NCBI RefSeq assembly: GCF_001571365.1
Contig: NZ_BCTQ01000012.1
Span: 62,001-126,000, forward strand
Reading direction: 5' to 3'
Source of the DNA: Achromobacter denitrificans NBRC 15125
Lineage (GTDB): Bacteria > Pseudomonadota > Gammaproteobacteria > Burkholderiales > Burkholderiaceae_B
DNA: 64,000 nt
Below the pieces are notes generated by a model. The model was not told the origin of the DNA and searched no databases. It saw only the letters and a list, made by a program, of their open reading frames with translations. Of this stretch, positions 38,784 to 49,058 are shown one piece after another (positions within the stretch are counted from its first letter, which is position 1; every line of letters begins with the position of its first letter). A program made the translations under genes and the position numbers.

Positions 38784-38996
38784 ATGCCTATCGTTCGACT
38801 GAAGGAAAACGAACCGTTTGAAGCCGCTCTGCGCCGCTTCAAGCGCACCATCGAAAAGACCGGTTTGCTCACCGAGCTGCGTTCGCGCGAGTTCTATGAG
38901 AAGCCCACGGCTGAGCGCAAGCGCAAGCACGCCGCCGCTGTGAAGCGCCACTACAAGCGCATCCGTAGCCAACAACTGCCCCCGCGCCTGTATTGA
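38784..38996 (+). CDS. rpsU: 30S ribosomal protein S21
   Basis: A 70-residue basic protein with the exact family start [20 protein letters not shown] and an Arg/Lys-rich C-terminus. ATG 38784 is used; ten further codons upstream are open but not part of S21. S21 binds near the anti-Shine-Dalgarno end of 16S rRNA. It heads the rpsU-dnaG-rpoD operon; the yqeY gene often found after rpsU is absent, and only 19 bases separate it from dnaG. Confidence 0.97.
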   Translation: MPIVRLKENEPFEAALRRFKRTIEKTGLLTELRSREFYEKPTAERKRKHAAAVKRHYKRIRSQQLPPRLY

Positions 38997-39015
38997 TTTT
39001 TGATTCCCGAATCTA

Positions 39016-41079
39016 TTGATTCCAGAATCATTCATCCAGGATTTGCTCGCCCGAGTCGACGTCGTCGACATAGTCGGGCGATATGTGCAGTTGCGAAAGG
39101 GCGGGGCCAACTTGCTTGGCCTGTGCCCTTTTCATAACGAAAAAAGCCCCTCGTTCACTGTCAGCCCCACCAAGCAGTTCTATCACTGCTTCGGCTGCGG
39201 CGCGCACGGCAGTGCCATCACTTTCCTGATGGAACACACGGGCGCCAGTTTCCCCGAAGCCGTGCGCACGCTCGCCGGCTCCGTGGGAATGACGGTCCCC
39301 GAAGAAAACCGCAGCCCTCGCCAACAGCAGGAATCCGCGCGCCGCAAGGCCGAGGAATCCCGCCATACGCAAGTGCTGGACGCTGCCCAGGCGCATTACC
39401 TCAAGCAATTGAGGGCGTCGCCCGCGGCGATCCGCTACCTGAAGCAACGCGGCCTGACCGGCGAGATCGCGGCGCATTTCGGCCTGGGATGGTCCGGCAC
39501 GGACCGCCACGGCCTGTCGCAGGTCTTTCCCAGCTACGAAGATCCGGTGCTGGTGGAATCCGGCCTGGTCATCGAATCCGAAGACGGCCGGCGCTACGAC
39601 CGGTTCCGGGAACGCATCATGTTCCCGATCCGCAATGCGCGAGGCAGCCTGATCGGCTTCGGCGGCCGCATCATCGGCAAGGGCGAGCCCAAGTACCTGA
39701 ATTCTCCGGAGACCCCGCTGTTCTCGAAGGGCCATGAGCTCTACGGGCTGTGGGAGGCGCGCCAGTCCATCCGCCAGGAAGGGCAGGTGATCGTGGTCGA
39801 AGGCTACATGGACGTCGTCGGGCTGGCGCAGCAAGGCATCGCGAACGCGGTGGCCACACTGGGCACGGCCACGACGCCGGATCATGTAAAGAAGCTGCTG
39901 CGCGCGAGCGACAAGGTGATCTTCAGCTTCGACGGGGACGGCGCCGGACGCCGCGCCGCGTGGCGGGCCCTGCAGGCGTGCCTGCCGGTGCTGCGCGACG
40001 ACATCGCGATCCGCTTCCTGTTCCTGCCGTCGGAGCACGATCCCGATTCCTACGTGCGCGAGCTGGGCGCGGAGGCTTTCCGCGCCTGCCTGGGCGACGC
40101 GGTGGCGCTGTCGCGCTTCCTGCTCGACGAGCTGGGCTCGCGGCACAACATGGACGAGGCGGAAGGGCGGGCGAGCTGCCTGCACGAAGCCAAGCCCTTG
40201 CTGGCCGCCATTCCCGAATGCGCGCTGCGCGTGCAGATCGAGCGGGAAATGGCCAAGCTGGTGCAGCTGACGCCCGAGGAAATGGCGCAGGTGCTGGCGC
40301 AGCAGCCGGCCAAGCCTTTCGCGCCGGCGCCGCGTCCTGGCGAAGGGGGCGTGGCTTCCGGCCAGGCGCCGGGCCAGGACGGGGCGCCGCCGGACATGGG
40401 CTATGACTTCGGCGGGCACGAGTTCCACGACATTCCGGCCGAGGAGTCCGATTACGCGGACTACGGCCATTTTCCGTCCCAGGATGGCGAGTCCGCTGCT
40501 CCGGGCGCCGGCCAGGGCGGCCGCCAGGGCTGGAAAGGCAAGAGCGACTGGAAAGGGAAAGGCGACTGGAAGGGCAAGGGCGACTGGAAAGGCGGAAAGG
40601 GCGGCTGGAAGGGCCGGCGCGACGACGACGTCGGCGGTTTCGAAGGCCGCCGCACCATGCCTTCGCTGGCCAAGCGCCTGCTGGGCCTGCTGCTGGCGCA
40701 TCCCGAGCTGGTGGACTCCATGGGAGACCAGCAGCTTGAAGTCATCGACCATGGCCCCCATCTAGGTTTGGTCAGGGACTTGATCATGCTGGCGCAGTCC
40801 AGCGGCGCCCGCCATGTCGGCGCCTTGCTGGAGGCCGCGGATCCCGATTCGGACCTGGCGACGGTGCTCAAGGGCCTGCGGGCCGACATCCTGTCCCAGG
40901 AAGACCTGCCGGATCCGCAGACCGAATGGGACGACGCGCTGCGCCGCATCGAATTCGATGCGGCCAGGTCCGAAATGACCAAGCTGGCCGCCAGCGGGCT
41001 GGCGACCGAAGAGGCGCGCAAACGCTATTTGGAGCTTTCCAGCCGCATCACGGTGCTCAAAGGTGCTGGATTACGCTAA
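39016..41079 (+). CDS. dnaG: DNA primase
   Basis: A 687-residue primase that makes RNA primers at the replication fork. The CHC2 zinc finger uses C37, H40, C58 and C61; the RNA-polymerase/TOPRIM core includes SLIGFGGRIIG and VVEGYMDVVGLAQ; the C-terminal DnaB-binding domain starts near residue 545. A Pro/Gly-rich linker (residues about 435-540) contains Trp-Lys-Gly repeats (506-533). The start is TTG 39016, because an in-frame stop at 39001 excludes anything upstream and no ribosome site is visible; weak initiation would suit the low primase level. The length is above the usual 580-660 because of the linker. Confidence 0.95.
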   Translation: MIPESFIQDLLARVDVVDIVGRYVQLRKGGANLLGLCPFHNEKSPSFTVSPTKQFYHCFGCGAHGSAITFLMEHTGASFPEAVRTLAGSVGMTVPEENRSPRQQQESARRKAEESRHTQVLDAAQAHYLKQLRASPAAIRYLKQRGLTGEIAAHFGLGWSGTDRHGLSQVFPSYEDPVLVESGLVIESEDGRRYDRFRERIMFPIRNARGSLIGFGGRIIGKGEPKYLNSPETPLFSKGHELYGLWEARQSIRQEGQVIVVEGYMDVVGLAQQGIANAVATLGTATTPDHVKKLLRASDKVIFSFDGDGAGRRAAWRALQACLPVLRDDIAIRFLFLPSEHDPDSYVRELGAEAFRACLGDAVALSRFLLDELGSRHNMDEAEGRASCLHEAKPLLAAIPECALRVQIEREMAKLVQLTPEEMAQVLAQQPAKPFAPAPRPGEGGVASGQAPGQDGAPPDMGYDFGGHEFHDIPAEESDYADYGHFPSQDGESAAPGAGQGGRQGWKGKSDWKGKGDWKGKGDWKGGKGGWKGRRDDDVGGFEGRRTMPSLAKRLLGLLLAHPELVDSMGDQQLEVIDHGPHLGLVRDLIMLAQSSGARHVGALLEAADPDSDLATVLKGLRADILSQEDLPDPQTEWDDALRRIEFDAARSEMTKLAASGLATEEARKRYLELSSRITVLKGAGLR
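40531..40614 (+). repeat. In-frame Trp-Lys-Gly coding repeat in dnaG
   Basis: Five TGG-AAR-GGN units spaced by 4-8 codons (W506, W512, W518, W524, W531 as WKGKS, WKGKG, WKGKG, WKGGK, WKGRR) encode a basic, aromatic low-complexity segment between the catalytic core and the helicase-binding domain. Confidence 0.8.
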
Positions 41080-41757
41080 ATACGCTAAAATCAAGGGTTT
41101 TCCGCGGTGCGGACATTCCCACCGCGGATTTCTGATCCAAGGCGGCAGGCCGGCGGATTGTGGTGTTTACGGTTGATTGGCATTGGATTCGTGCTGAATT
41201 TGGTGGTAATCCTGGCACTGCGAGCGTTAGGCAAACGAGTTGGCAGTACGAATGCTTCGGCTGGCGGAATCTATTCCGGCTGCCGGAATCTAATTGATGT
41301 AGAGGTTTGGCGCGGCGCCCCGGGATGTCCTCCGGAAATAAAAACGGATGCGCGCGTCAAATTTGTTACATAGTTAATTTAATATAGCTGAGCGGTGAAT
41401 TCAGGCAGTTCGGCGGCGGTTATCTCCGTGTAGCGTTAGTGGTATGGGTGCTGTGTCTACTCAGCTGCTTTGGGCAAAGACCCGATAAGCAAGCAACGCC
41501 TATTTATAGGCAGGCAGCCCCCCCAACGCCCGGGATCCCCCGCAGGATGAGGCCACGCACGCCGAGCGCCACTACGGTCATGAACCGGAACGGCGCAAGG
41601 CGGGCTCGCAAGAGCCGGCGCTGCGAACAACGCAGCCGCGTGATTTCGGCCGGTTTCACCAGATTTACCCGTAGTACCGCCGCGCTGGGCAGCCGTCCAG
41701 GGTGGCTAAATGCGGTGCAACATGCCCAATCGGGTTGCGACGACCACGGAAGCGACT
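41080..41757 (+). other. dnaG-rpoD intergenic region
   Basis: 678 bases between dnaG and rpoD. It starts with the doubled TACGCTAAA and the stem-loop at 41101-41128, continues as AT-richer DNA (41140-41400) with the repeated GGAATCTA near 41269-41292, then returns to GC-rich sequence before rpoD. An 88-codon frame (41107-41373) has one hydrophobic run but begins inside the stem-loop and is not convincing. No promoter could be placed with confidence, though rpoD presumably has one here. Confidence 0.5.
41101..41132 (+). terminator. Probable terminator or attenuator after dnaG
   Basis: A 9-bp stem TCCGCGGTG (41101-41109) / CACCGCGGA (41120-41128) with a 10-base loop, followed by TTTCT. Moderate strength, so partial read-through into rpoD is possible. 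Confidence 0.5.
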
Positions 41758-44025
<2,268 letters not shown>

Positions 44026-44034
44026 TCGTTTCCT

Positions 44035-44113
<79 letters not shown>

Positions 44114-44122
44114 AGAAAGATG

Positions 44123-44157
44123 CGGGTCTCGGAGCAATCCGAGACCCGTTTTCTTTT
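44123..44157 (+). terminator. Strong intrinsic terminator after the tRNA
   Basis: A 10-bp stem CGGGTCTCGG (44123-44132) / CCGAGACCCG (44139-44148) with loop AGCAAT, followed by TTTTCTTTT. It ends the rpsU-dnaG-rpoD-tRNA transcript. Confidence 0.92.
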
Positions 44158-44459
44158 CCGCAATCTCGGCGGATTTCCGCAATTCGACTTACCGCGTGGG
44201 CGCCGCCTGTCGCCTTTGCGCCGCCGGAAGTACTTTTCGGTGGTTGTCACCGAGCCGCAGTCGAGCCGCTTCTGGGCCTGGCGGCTACCAGCCCTGCGTC
44301 CCGCGTTGCTTGTCGGTGTGATGGGTCGGGAGCGGCCAGCCATCACACCAGCCAAAAGAGTGGGGGCCCCGTGACTGGTTTTATCGCCATGAGCCGAGCG
44401 GGCATCCTGAATTGACGCAAAGGAGCACACGCGCTCGGCTGTGGGCTGGCCATCCTTTC
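44158..44459. other. Gene-poor stretch downstream of the tRNA
   Basis: 302 bases with only short frames that lack ribosome sites and protein-like patterns. No integrase remnant or transposon end is recognised. Its position against the tRNA 3' end marks the edge of the probable island. Confidence 0.5.
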
Positions 44460-45074
44460 TTAATACTGATGAATCCAGCCAATCGTCGAGATTTTCTGAG
44501 GATCGAGATGTTCGACAGAGATCAGGATCAACCGAGAATGCCACGCGACGTGCTTCTGGTTTTGAGGACTAGTGAGATTGTAGCTTAGGTTGGGATCCAG
44601 AAAGTCAATGCTCAACCCCATTGAATATTCGCCCGCTCGCTTGGGAAGTATCAGTTCCTCGGCCGCTATTCCCGGCCGTCCCTTCGCCGCCGGCTGTAAT
44701 TTTGAAACAGGCTTAGACGCGATCCTGGCCCAAGGCATGTGCCCATCTTGGCGAACGGCCAAGTCTACGAGCGCGATACCCTGGAACGGCTTCTGGCCCT
44801 TTCCTTTCGTTAAATGGAAGTGGCCCGGGGGATGGAAAGTTAGATGGGCCCCGTTGATCGGCTTTAAGGCCCGGGGGTCGTGCCCAACCACATACTCAAT
44901 TTGCCGACGATTGAAGGCGCTCCAGACTCCAAATTGCTCGTCCAAATCAGGAGGACTGAAAACACGTTCATTTAGGCCTACCGAAATCGAGCCATCTTTC
45001 TGGAAATTTATCCAGGCGAATTGGGCGAGTCCGTTCTCTCGTTCCGCTCGAACCCGCAACATATATTCTGACAA
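44460..45074 (-). CDS. Hypothetical protein, unrecognised
   Basis: A 204-residue protein without a family I can name. The TTG start at 45074 is preferred because GGAGGA lies about 5 bases upstream; the next ATG (45062) would be 17 bases away. No signal peptide, no transmembrane segment. It contains a notable aromatic/His segment LTFHPPGHFHLTKGKG near residue 80 and a C-terminal KHVAWHSRLILISVEH. Its DNA is visibly AT-richer than the core genes. It follows the 69-residue gene at 45308 by 24 bases, so the two form a minus-strand operon. Confidence 0.65.
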   Translation of the reverse strand: MSEYMLRVRAERENGLAQFAWINFQKDGSISVGLNERVFSPPDLDEQFGVWSAFNRRQIEYVVGHDPRALKPINGAHLTFHPPGHFHLTKGKGQKPFQGIALVDLAVRQDGHMPWARIASKPVSKLQPAAKGRPGIAAEELILPKRAGEYSMGLSIDFLDPNLSYNLTSPQNQKHVAWHSRLILISVEHLDPQKISTIGWIHQY

Positions 45075-45098
45075 GGTTTTTCCTCCGGCTTTTGATGG

Positions 45099-45308
45099 TC
45101 AATCGGCGATGCAAACTCTCGAAATCTTGGGAATGAGTTTTGCTCCGGCCCCTCTCAAATAGACGCTATTCGGCTCGCAAGGGCCAGTATAGGGTGACCC
45201 TAGGTTTGCAGCTTCCTTCGGGTCGCGGTCCAGGTACCCAACAAGCGCGTGGACCTTCATTACGATCTGCCGCTGCACGGCAAACGGGAGGGCAGCGAAT
45301 TCCGCCAC
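45099..45308 (-). CDS. Small hypothetical protein, first gene of a minus-strand pair
   Basis: A 69-residue protein from GTG 45308, supported by GGAG 7 bases upstream. The order is a helical N-terminus (EFAALPFAVQRQIVMKVHALVGYL), then a Pro/Gly/Cys-containing C-terminal half with basic residues (LRGAGAKLIPKIS). The helix followed by short strands loosely recalls small RelE/Gp49-type toxins, but no catalytic residue pattern can be demonstrated and the partner gene is not a typical antitoxin. Function unknown. Confidence 0.55.
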   Translation of the reverse strand: MAEFAALPFAVQRQIVMKVHALVGYLDRDPKEAANLGSPYTGPCEPNSVYLRGAGAKLIPKISRVCIAD

Positions 45309-45575
45309 GACATCGCTCCGCCAATTGGCGAAATGTCGGACGGAGACTGGCAGGCCAGGGTTATAAAACCCTGTCCTAGCCTGAAGCTCAAGTCATCGGC
45401 GTTTTCTGTTTTGGGGGCCACGAGATCCGGAAGCCCATCGAACTAATCCAAAAGCGTGAGTCAATCCGATTGACCGGCAAGACCGCCGCACCGATCATTT
45501 GTGTTCGGCGTTGAGTCAACGGGATTGGGGCGCGCGGAGCTGACCGTAACGACCGGCGCGGAATTGGAGATGGGC

Positions 45576-46190
45576 ATGGCAAAAATCCAGCCTGCGGTGA
45601 ACGCGTTGCGGTTTGGCCTGGGGGTAGCAGCACTGGGGCTTGCGCCGATTGGAACCCCACCCGCGTTCTCGATGACAGACTCGCAATGCTCCACCATCAA
45701 ACTGCTCGCCACGGAGAAGCCGAACCGCTGGCAAAGCCTGCTCGGCGAAGAGGTCCCGACGTCCAATCGGCCGGGAGCCCCATTCCAGCGTCAGAGCTGG
45801 AAGGCCAAGGTGGACGGGGCGCCTTTCAAGATGTGCTACATCCGGGAGAAGACCTATCGGGGCGGTGAGCCGGTCAGGTCGGCGTCGTGTCATGTCGAGC
45901 TGCCGCCGGTTCCCGAGAAGGTCGCCATGACGACGGAGCTACAGGGGCGCCTGTTCGCCCTGTACACAGGGCTCGCGGGTGAGTTTGCGCAATGTCTGGG
46001 CTCGAAGCCGCGGGAGTCGACGGGCACCAATGATTCCGCTACGAGTCGCACGTTGGCTTGGGAATGGAAGCTCTCGCCTCCGCAAGTGCCGCAACCCGTG
46101 ACGGTGACGCTGTCGGGGGCAATTCCGAATGTCGGTGCGGTCGTCGACGGTATTTACACGAGCGCTCATTTTCTGGTCAGTTTCGACTGA
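45576..46190 (+). CDS. Hypothetical exported protein
   Basis: A 204-residue protein. ATG 45576 is chosen because GGAG is 6 bases upstream and a signal peptide then starts cleanly (AVNALRFGLGVAALGLAPIG). The mature part has four or so cysteines (QCSTI, MCYIRE, ASCHVE, AQCLGS), consistent with disulfides in the periplasm, and a beta-rich C-terminus (PVTVTLSGAIPNVG). No family recognised. It lies in the region of unusual composition downstream of the tRNA. Confidence 0.65.
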   Translation: MAKIQPAVNALRFGLGVAALGLAPIGTPPAFSMTDSQCSTIKLLATEKPNRWQSLLGEEVPTSNRPGAPFQRQSWKAKVDGAPFKMCYIREKTYRGGEPVRSASCHVELPPVPEKVAMTTELQGRLFALYTGLAGEFAQCLGSKPRESTGTNDSATSRTLAWEWKLSPPQVPQPVTVTLSGAIPNVGAVVDGIYTSAHFLVSFD

Positions 46191-46386
46191 GCCGGTTCGT
46201 CCGCTGTTGGTTTGCCGCCGTTGGCGGGCCGCCGAGCCGGCCCGTTTTTGGGTGGCGAGTCCGAATCTCTCCAGTCCTTGTTCTTGCCGGCCCCAGAGTT
46301 GCATGCCGAGTTTCGGGACGCCTATCATGAGCCTGGAAGCGGCATTGCGCCAGGCAGAGTCAGCGGAAACGAAAGCAAGGATCTTT

Positions 46387-46689
46387 ATGCGCTACATACT
46401 CCAGGTTGATTTTCCCTACACAGGTCCTTGGGGCCAGGAAATGAGCGAGGCCATGGAAGGCTTGGCGCGATCGATTGCGGAAGAGCGCGGACTGCTCTGG
46501 AAAATATGGACTGAGAACGAGAGCTCCGGCGAAGCAGGGGGCATTTACCTTTTCGCGGACGCTTCCAGCGCGCAGGCCTATCTGGCGATGCACACCGCTC
46601 GTCTTAAAAGCTTTGGCGTTCCGCATGTCAACGCAAAGCTGTTCGCCGTAAACGAAGCGCTTTCGCTGATCGATCGCGGGCCGGTTTGA
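46387..46689 (+). CDS. ydhR: YdhR-family putative mono-oxygenase
   Basis: A 100-residue ferredoxin-like dimeric alpha+beta barrel protein. It begins MRYILQVDFPYTGPWG and has ARSIAEERGLLWKIWTENESS, both typical of YdhR, and the normal length of about 100. The ATG is preceded by AAGG. A longer frame from 46327 would add 20 residues without support. The enzyme's substrate is unknown for the family. Confidence 0.83.
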   Translation: MRYILQVDFPYTGPWGQEMSEAMEGLARSIAEERGLLWKIWTENESSGEAGGIYLFADASSAQAYLAMHTARLKSFGVPHVNAKLFAVNEALSLIDRGPV

Positions 46690-46832
46690 TGGCCGGCCGG
46701 AATTTTCCGGGGGAGGCCGTGCTCGTTGCAGCGTGCCGTCTGAACCGTGGCGCACCCAAAACAGGGTAGGATGGCAGCAGTCGTCCAGGGCACACCGGAC
46801 GGACCGCCTCGATAACAAGAAAGGAGCGCCAC

Positions 46833-47426
46833 ATGCTTGATTCGTTTACGAAGTTGCGCCGGACCGGCGCGGCCGCCGCGATGCTCGGCGTGGCCAGTCT
46901 GCTGTTCGCCGGTTGCACGACGACCTCTTCGCAGTCGACGGCCACGGCTGCCGAGAAGAAGCAGGAGCTGGACGCCGCGGCCAACGCGACTTTGTCCAAG
47001 CTGTATGAATCGTCATCCCAGGCCAGGCAATTGGTCGAGCAGGCGCGCGGCGTGCTGGTGTTTCCCGCCGTGCTGAGCGCGAGCTTCATCGTGGGCGCGC
47101 AGCATGGATCGGGCGTGCTGCGAGTGCAGGGCGCCGACAGCGGGTACTACAGCGTCACCGGCGGGTCCATCGGCCTGCAGGCCGGCGCCCAGTCCAAGGC
47201 CATGGTGATCTTGTTCATGACGGACGGCGCCCTGGAGAAATTCCGCAAGAGCAGCGGCTGGACGGTGGGGGCGGATGCGACGGTCGCGGTGGCCAACGTG
47301 GGCGTCAACGGCAGTATCGATACGAATACGGCGCAGCAGCCCATCGTCGGCTTCGTGCTGAACAACGCCGGCCTCATGGCCGGCGTATCGGTCGACGGCA
47401 GCAAGATCTCGCCGCTGCTGCTGTAA
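46833..47426 (+). CDS. YSC84/SYLF-related lipoprotein
   Basis: A 197-residue lipoprotein with lipobox LFAGC (Cys28), a helical region (ATAAEKKQELDAAANATLSKLYE), then a Gly-rich YSC84/SYLF-type domain (ARGVLVFPAVLSASFIVGAQHGSGVL, ITVGADATVAVANVGV pattern). The family includes lipid-binding proteins; bacterial members are anchored to the outer membrane and have no settled function. It is preceded by AAGGAG. Confidence 0.85.
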   Translation: MLDSFTKLRRTGAAAAMLGVASLLFAGCTTTSSQSTATAAEKKQELDAAANATLSKLYESSSQARQLVEQARGVLVFPAVLSASFIVGAQHGSGVLRVQGADSGYYSVTGGSIGLQAGAQSKAMVILFMTDGALEKFRKSSGWTVGADATVAVANVGVNGSIDTNTAQQPIVGFVLNNAGLMAGVSVDGSKISPLLL

Positions 47427-47454
47427 TCCCGCGGCGCGGGAAAATCGCGTATTC

Positions 47455-47475
47455 GGGGCGCCCTCTGGGCGCCCC
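47455..47475. terminator. Stem-loop between convergent genes
   Basis: A perfect 9-bp stem GGGGCGCCC/GGGCGCCCC around TCT, with no T-run on either side. Its position between the ends of the lipoprotein gene and the LysR gene suggests a mutual transcription block. Confidence 0.5.
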
Positions 47476-47501
47476 GGCTGCTTCTGCAGGCTGCTCCCTC
47501 C

Positions 47502-48434
47502 CTACAATCCCATCGCCGTTTCCCAAGGCAGCTTGGGAGGCAGGGCCTCGGTCATGGCTTCGACGAAGGCGCGGATGCGCGGCGACAGGTGGCGGTTGGG
47601 GAGGTAGACCAGCTGCACAGGCGTGCCGGGGGCGATCCAGTCGGTCAGGATGAGTTTGAGGCGGCCGTCCAGCACCGCGGCTTCGGCGATGAAGCTGGCC
47701 ATGCGGGCGATGCCCGCGCCGGCCACCACGGCGTCCAGGATGGCTTCGGGGTGGTTGACGTTCAGGTTGCCCGCGGGGGTGATGGTGTAGCGCTCCTCGC
47801 CTTTCTGGAAGTCCCATTCGTGATACCGGCCGGTCTGCCATTGGACGTAGGCCAGGCAGTTGTGCCGTTCCAGGTCCGCGGGCGTGGCCGGGGTGCCGTG
47901 CGCGGCAAGGTAGGCGGGGCTGGCGCACGTGACGTAGCGCAACCGCGACAGGGTCTTGGCGATGACCCGCGAATCCGCCGTGACGCCGATCCGGATGGTG
48001 GCGTCCAGCCCTTCCTCGGCGAGGTTGGGCACGCGGTCGCTGAAATCGGAATTGATGGACAGGCCCGGGTAGCGCGCCGTCAGCGACAGCAGGGCCGGCA
48101 TGATGACTTTTCTTCCCATGCCCACGGGCGCATGCACGCGCAGTTTGCCGCGCGGGGTGAGGCTGGCGCCGGTGACTTCGGCTTCGGTGGCCTCGACTTC
48201 CAGCAGGATGAGGCGGCAACGCTGCAACAGCAGCTCGCCATCGTCGGTCAGTGACAGGCTGCGCGTGGTGCGGTTCAGCAGCTTCACACCCAGTTTGCCT
48301 TCCAGCAGGGACACGCTCTTGCTCACGGCGGCCGGCGATACCCCGAGGCGGTGCGCGGCGGCGGTGAAGCTGCCGCTGTCGGCGACACGCACGAAATTGA
48401 GGACATGCTTGAGATGGTCAATCAGTATGTACAT
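47502..48434 (-). CDS. LysR-family transcriptional regulator
   Basis: A 310-residue LTTR, divergent from the catabolic cluster it probably controls. The N-terminal winged helix (FVRVADSGSFTAAAHRLGVS, about residues 10-65) is followed by the ligand-binding domain (residues about 95-300). ATG 48434 begins MYILIDHLKHVLNF; an in-frame ATG at 48476 would add 14 residues. The 222-base region to the first cluster gene contains CGGATCCG at 48577-48584, a possible but unproven binding site. Confidence 0.88.
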   Translation of the reverse strand: MYILIDHLKHVLNFVRVADSGSFTAAAHRLGVSPAAVSKSVSLLEGKLGVKLLNRTTRSLSLTDDGELLLQRCRLILLEVEATEAEVTGASLTPRGKLRVHAPVGMGRKVIMPALLSLTARYPGLSINSDFSDRVPNLAEEGLDATIRIGVTADSRVIAKTLSRLRYVTCASPAYLAAHGTPATPADLERHNCLAYVQWQTGRYHEWDFQKGEERYTITPAGNLNVNHPEAILDAVVAGAGIARMASFIAEAAVLDGRLKLILTDWIAPGTPVQLVYLPNRHLSPRIRAFVEAMTEALPPKLPWETAMGL

Positions 48435-48656
48435 GGCGATCTGGCGCGGGAACCCACGCCATCTTAGCGATTCCATCGCAGAAAGTTAAAGGTGATTTGC
48501 CCTTGGGTCCGTTTATCTCTTGAATCCGCGTCCCTACACTGGCCCGCAGTGCTGAACGACCCTGGACGGTTGTTCGGATCCGCAAGGCGGCAAGCCGGAA
48601 TCCCCAGCCGATAGCGCAAGGGGCCGGACCGCCAGGCGAGACAACAGGAGACAAGG

Positions 48657-49058
48657 GTGGAGATGCAGAGCAAGGCACGGGCCGGGGTGGGGCCCGAGCA
48701 GGTTTATCTGGATGGCCTGGCGGCCGGCCGGTTCGAGATCCAGCGCTGCGTGGGCTGCGGCCACGCGGTGTTCTATCCGCGCTGGGTGTGCCCGCATTGC
48801 GGCGGCGCGGCGCTGGATTGGTTCGCGCCCTCGGGCGCCGGCGTGGTCTACGCCACCACCACCGTGGCCCGCAAGCCCGAGCAGGGCGGCGACTACAACG
48901 TGTGCCTGGTCGATCTGGAGGAAGGCGTGCGGATGATGAGCCAGGTGAGGGCGGTTGCGCCCGAGCATGTGCGCATCGGCATGCGCGTGCAGGCGCGCAT
49001 CGCCATGATCGGCGACGCGGCGCAGATCGTGTTCGAGCCCTCGGAGGTGGCGGCATGA
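48657..49058 (+). CDS. DUF35 zinc-ribbon/OB-fold protein, thiolase partner
   Basis: A 133-residue protein with a rubredoxin-like Zn ribbon (CVGCGHAVFYPRWVCPHCGG, four Cys) followed by an OB-fold (VVYATTTVARKPE, VCLVDLEEGVRMMSQV). DUF35 proteins accompany thiolase-fold enzymes, for example in steroid side-chain retro-aldolases and archaeal HMG-CoA synthesis, and hold the CoA end of the substrate. A GTG start at 48657 with CAGGAG 7 bases upstream is used; ATG 48663 is an alternative. The stop overlaps the thiolase gene (ATGA), supporting a complex. Confidence 0.87.
   Translation: MEMQSKARAGVGPEQVYLDGLAAGRFEIQRCVGCGHAVFYPRWVCPHCGGAALDWFAPSGAGVVYATTTVARKPEQGGDYNVCLVDLEEGVRMMSQVRAVAPEHVRIGMRVQARIAMIGDAAQIVFEPSEVAA

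Noticed and set aside
41107-41373. 88-codon frame between dnaG and rpoD with one hydrophobic run
   Set aside because: It begins inside a stem-loop without a ribosome site, and its composition changes abruptly; kept only as part of the spacer.
44120-44415. Short plus-strand frames after the tRNA
   Set aside because: They start in the terminator or lack ribosome sites and any recognisable pattern.
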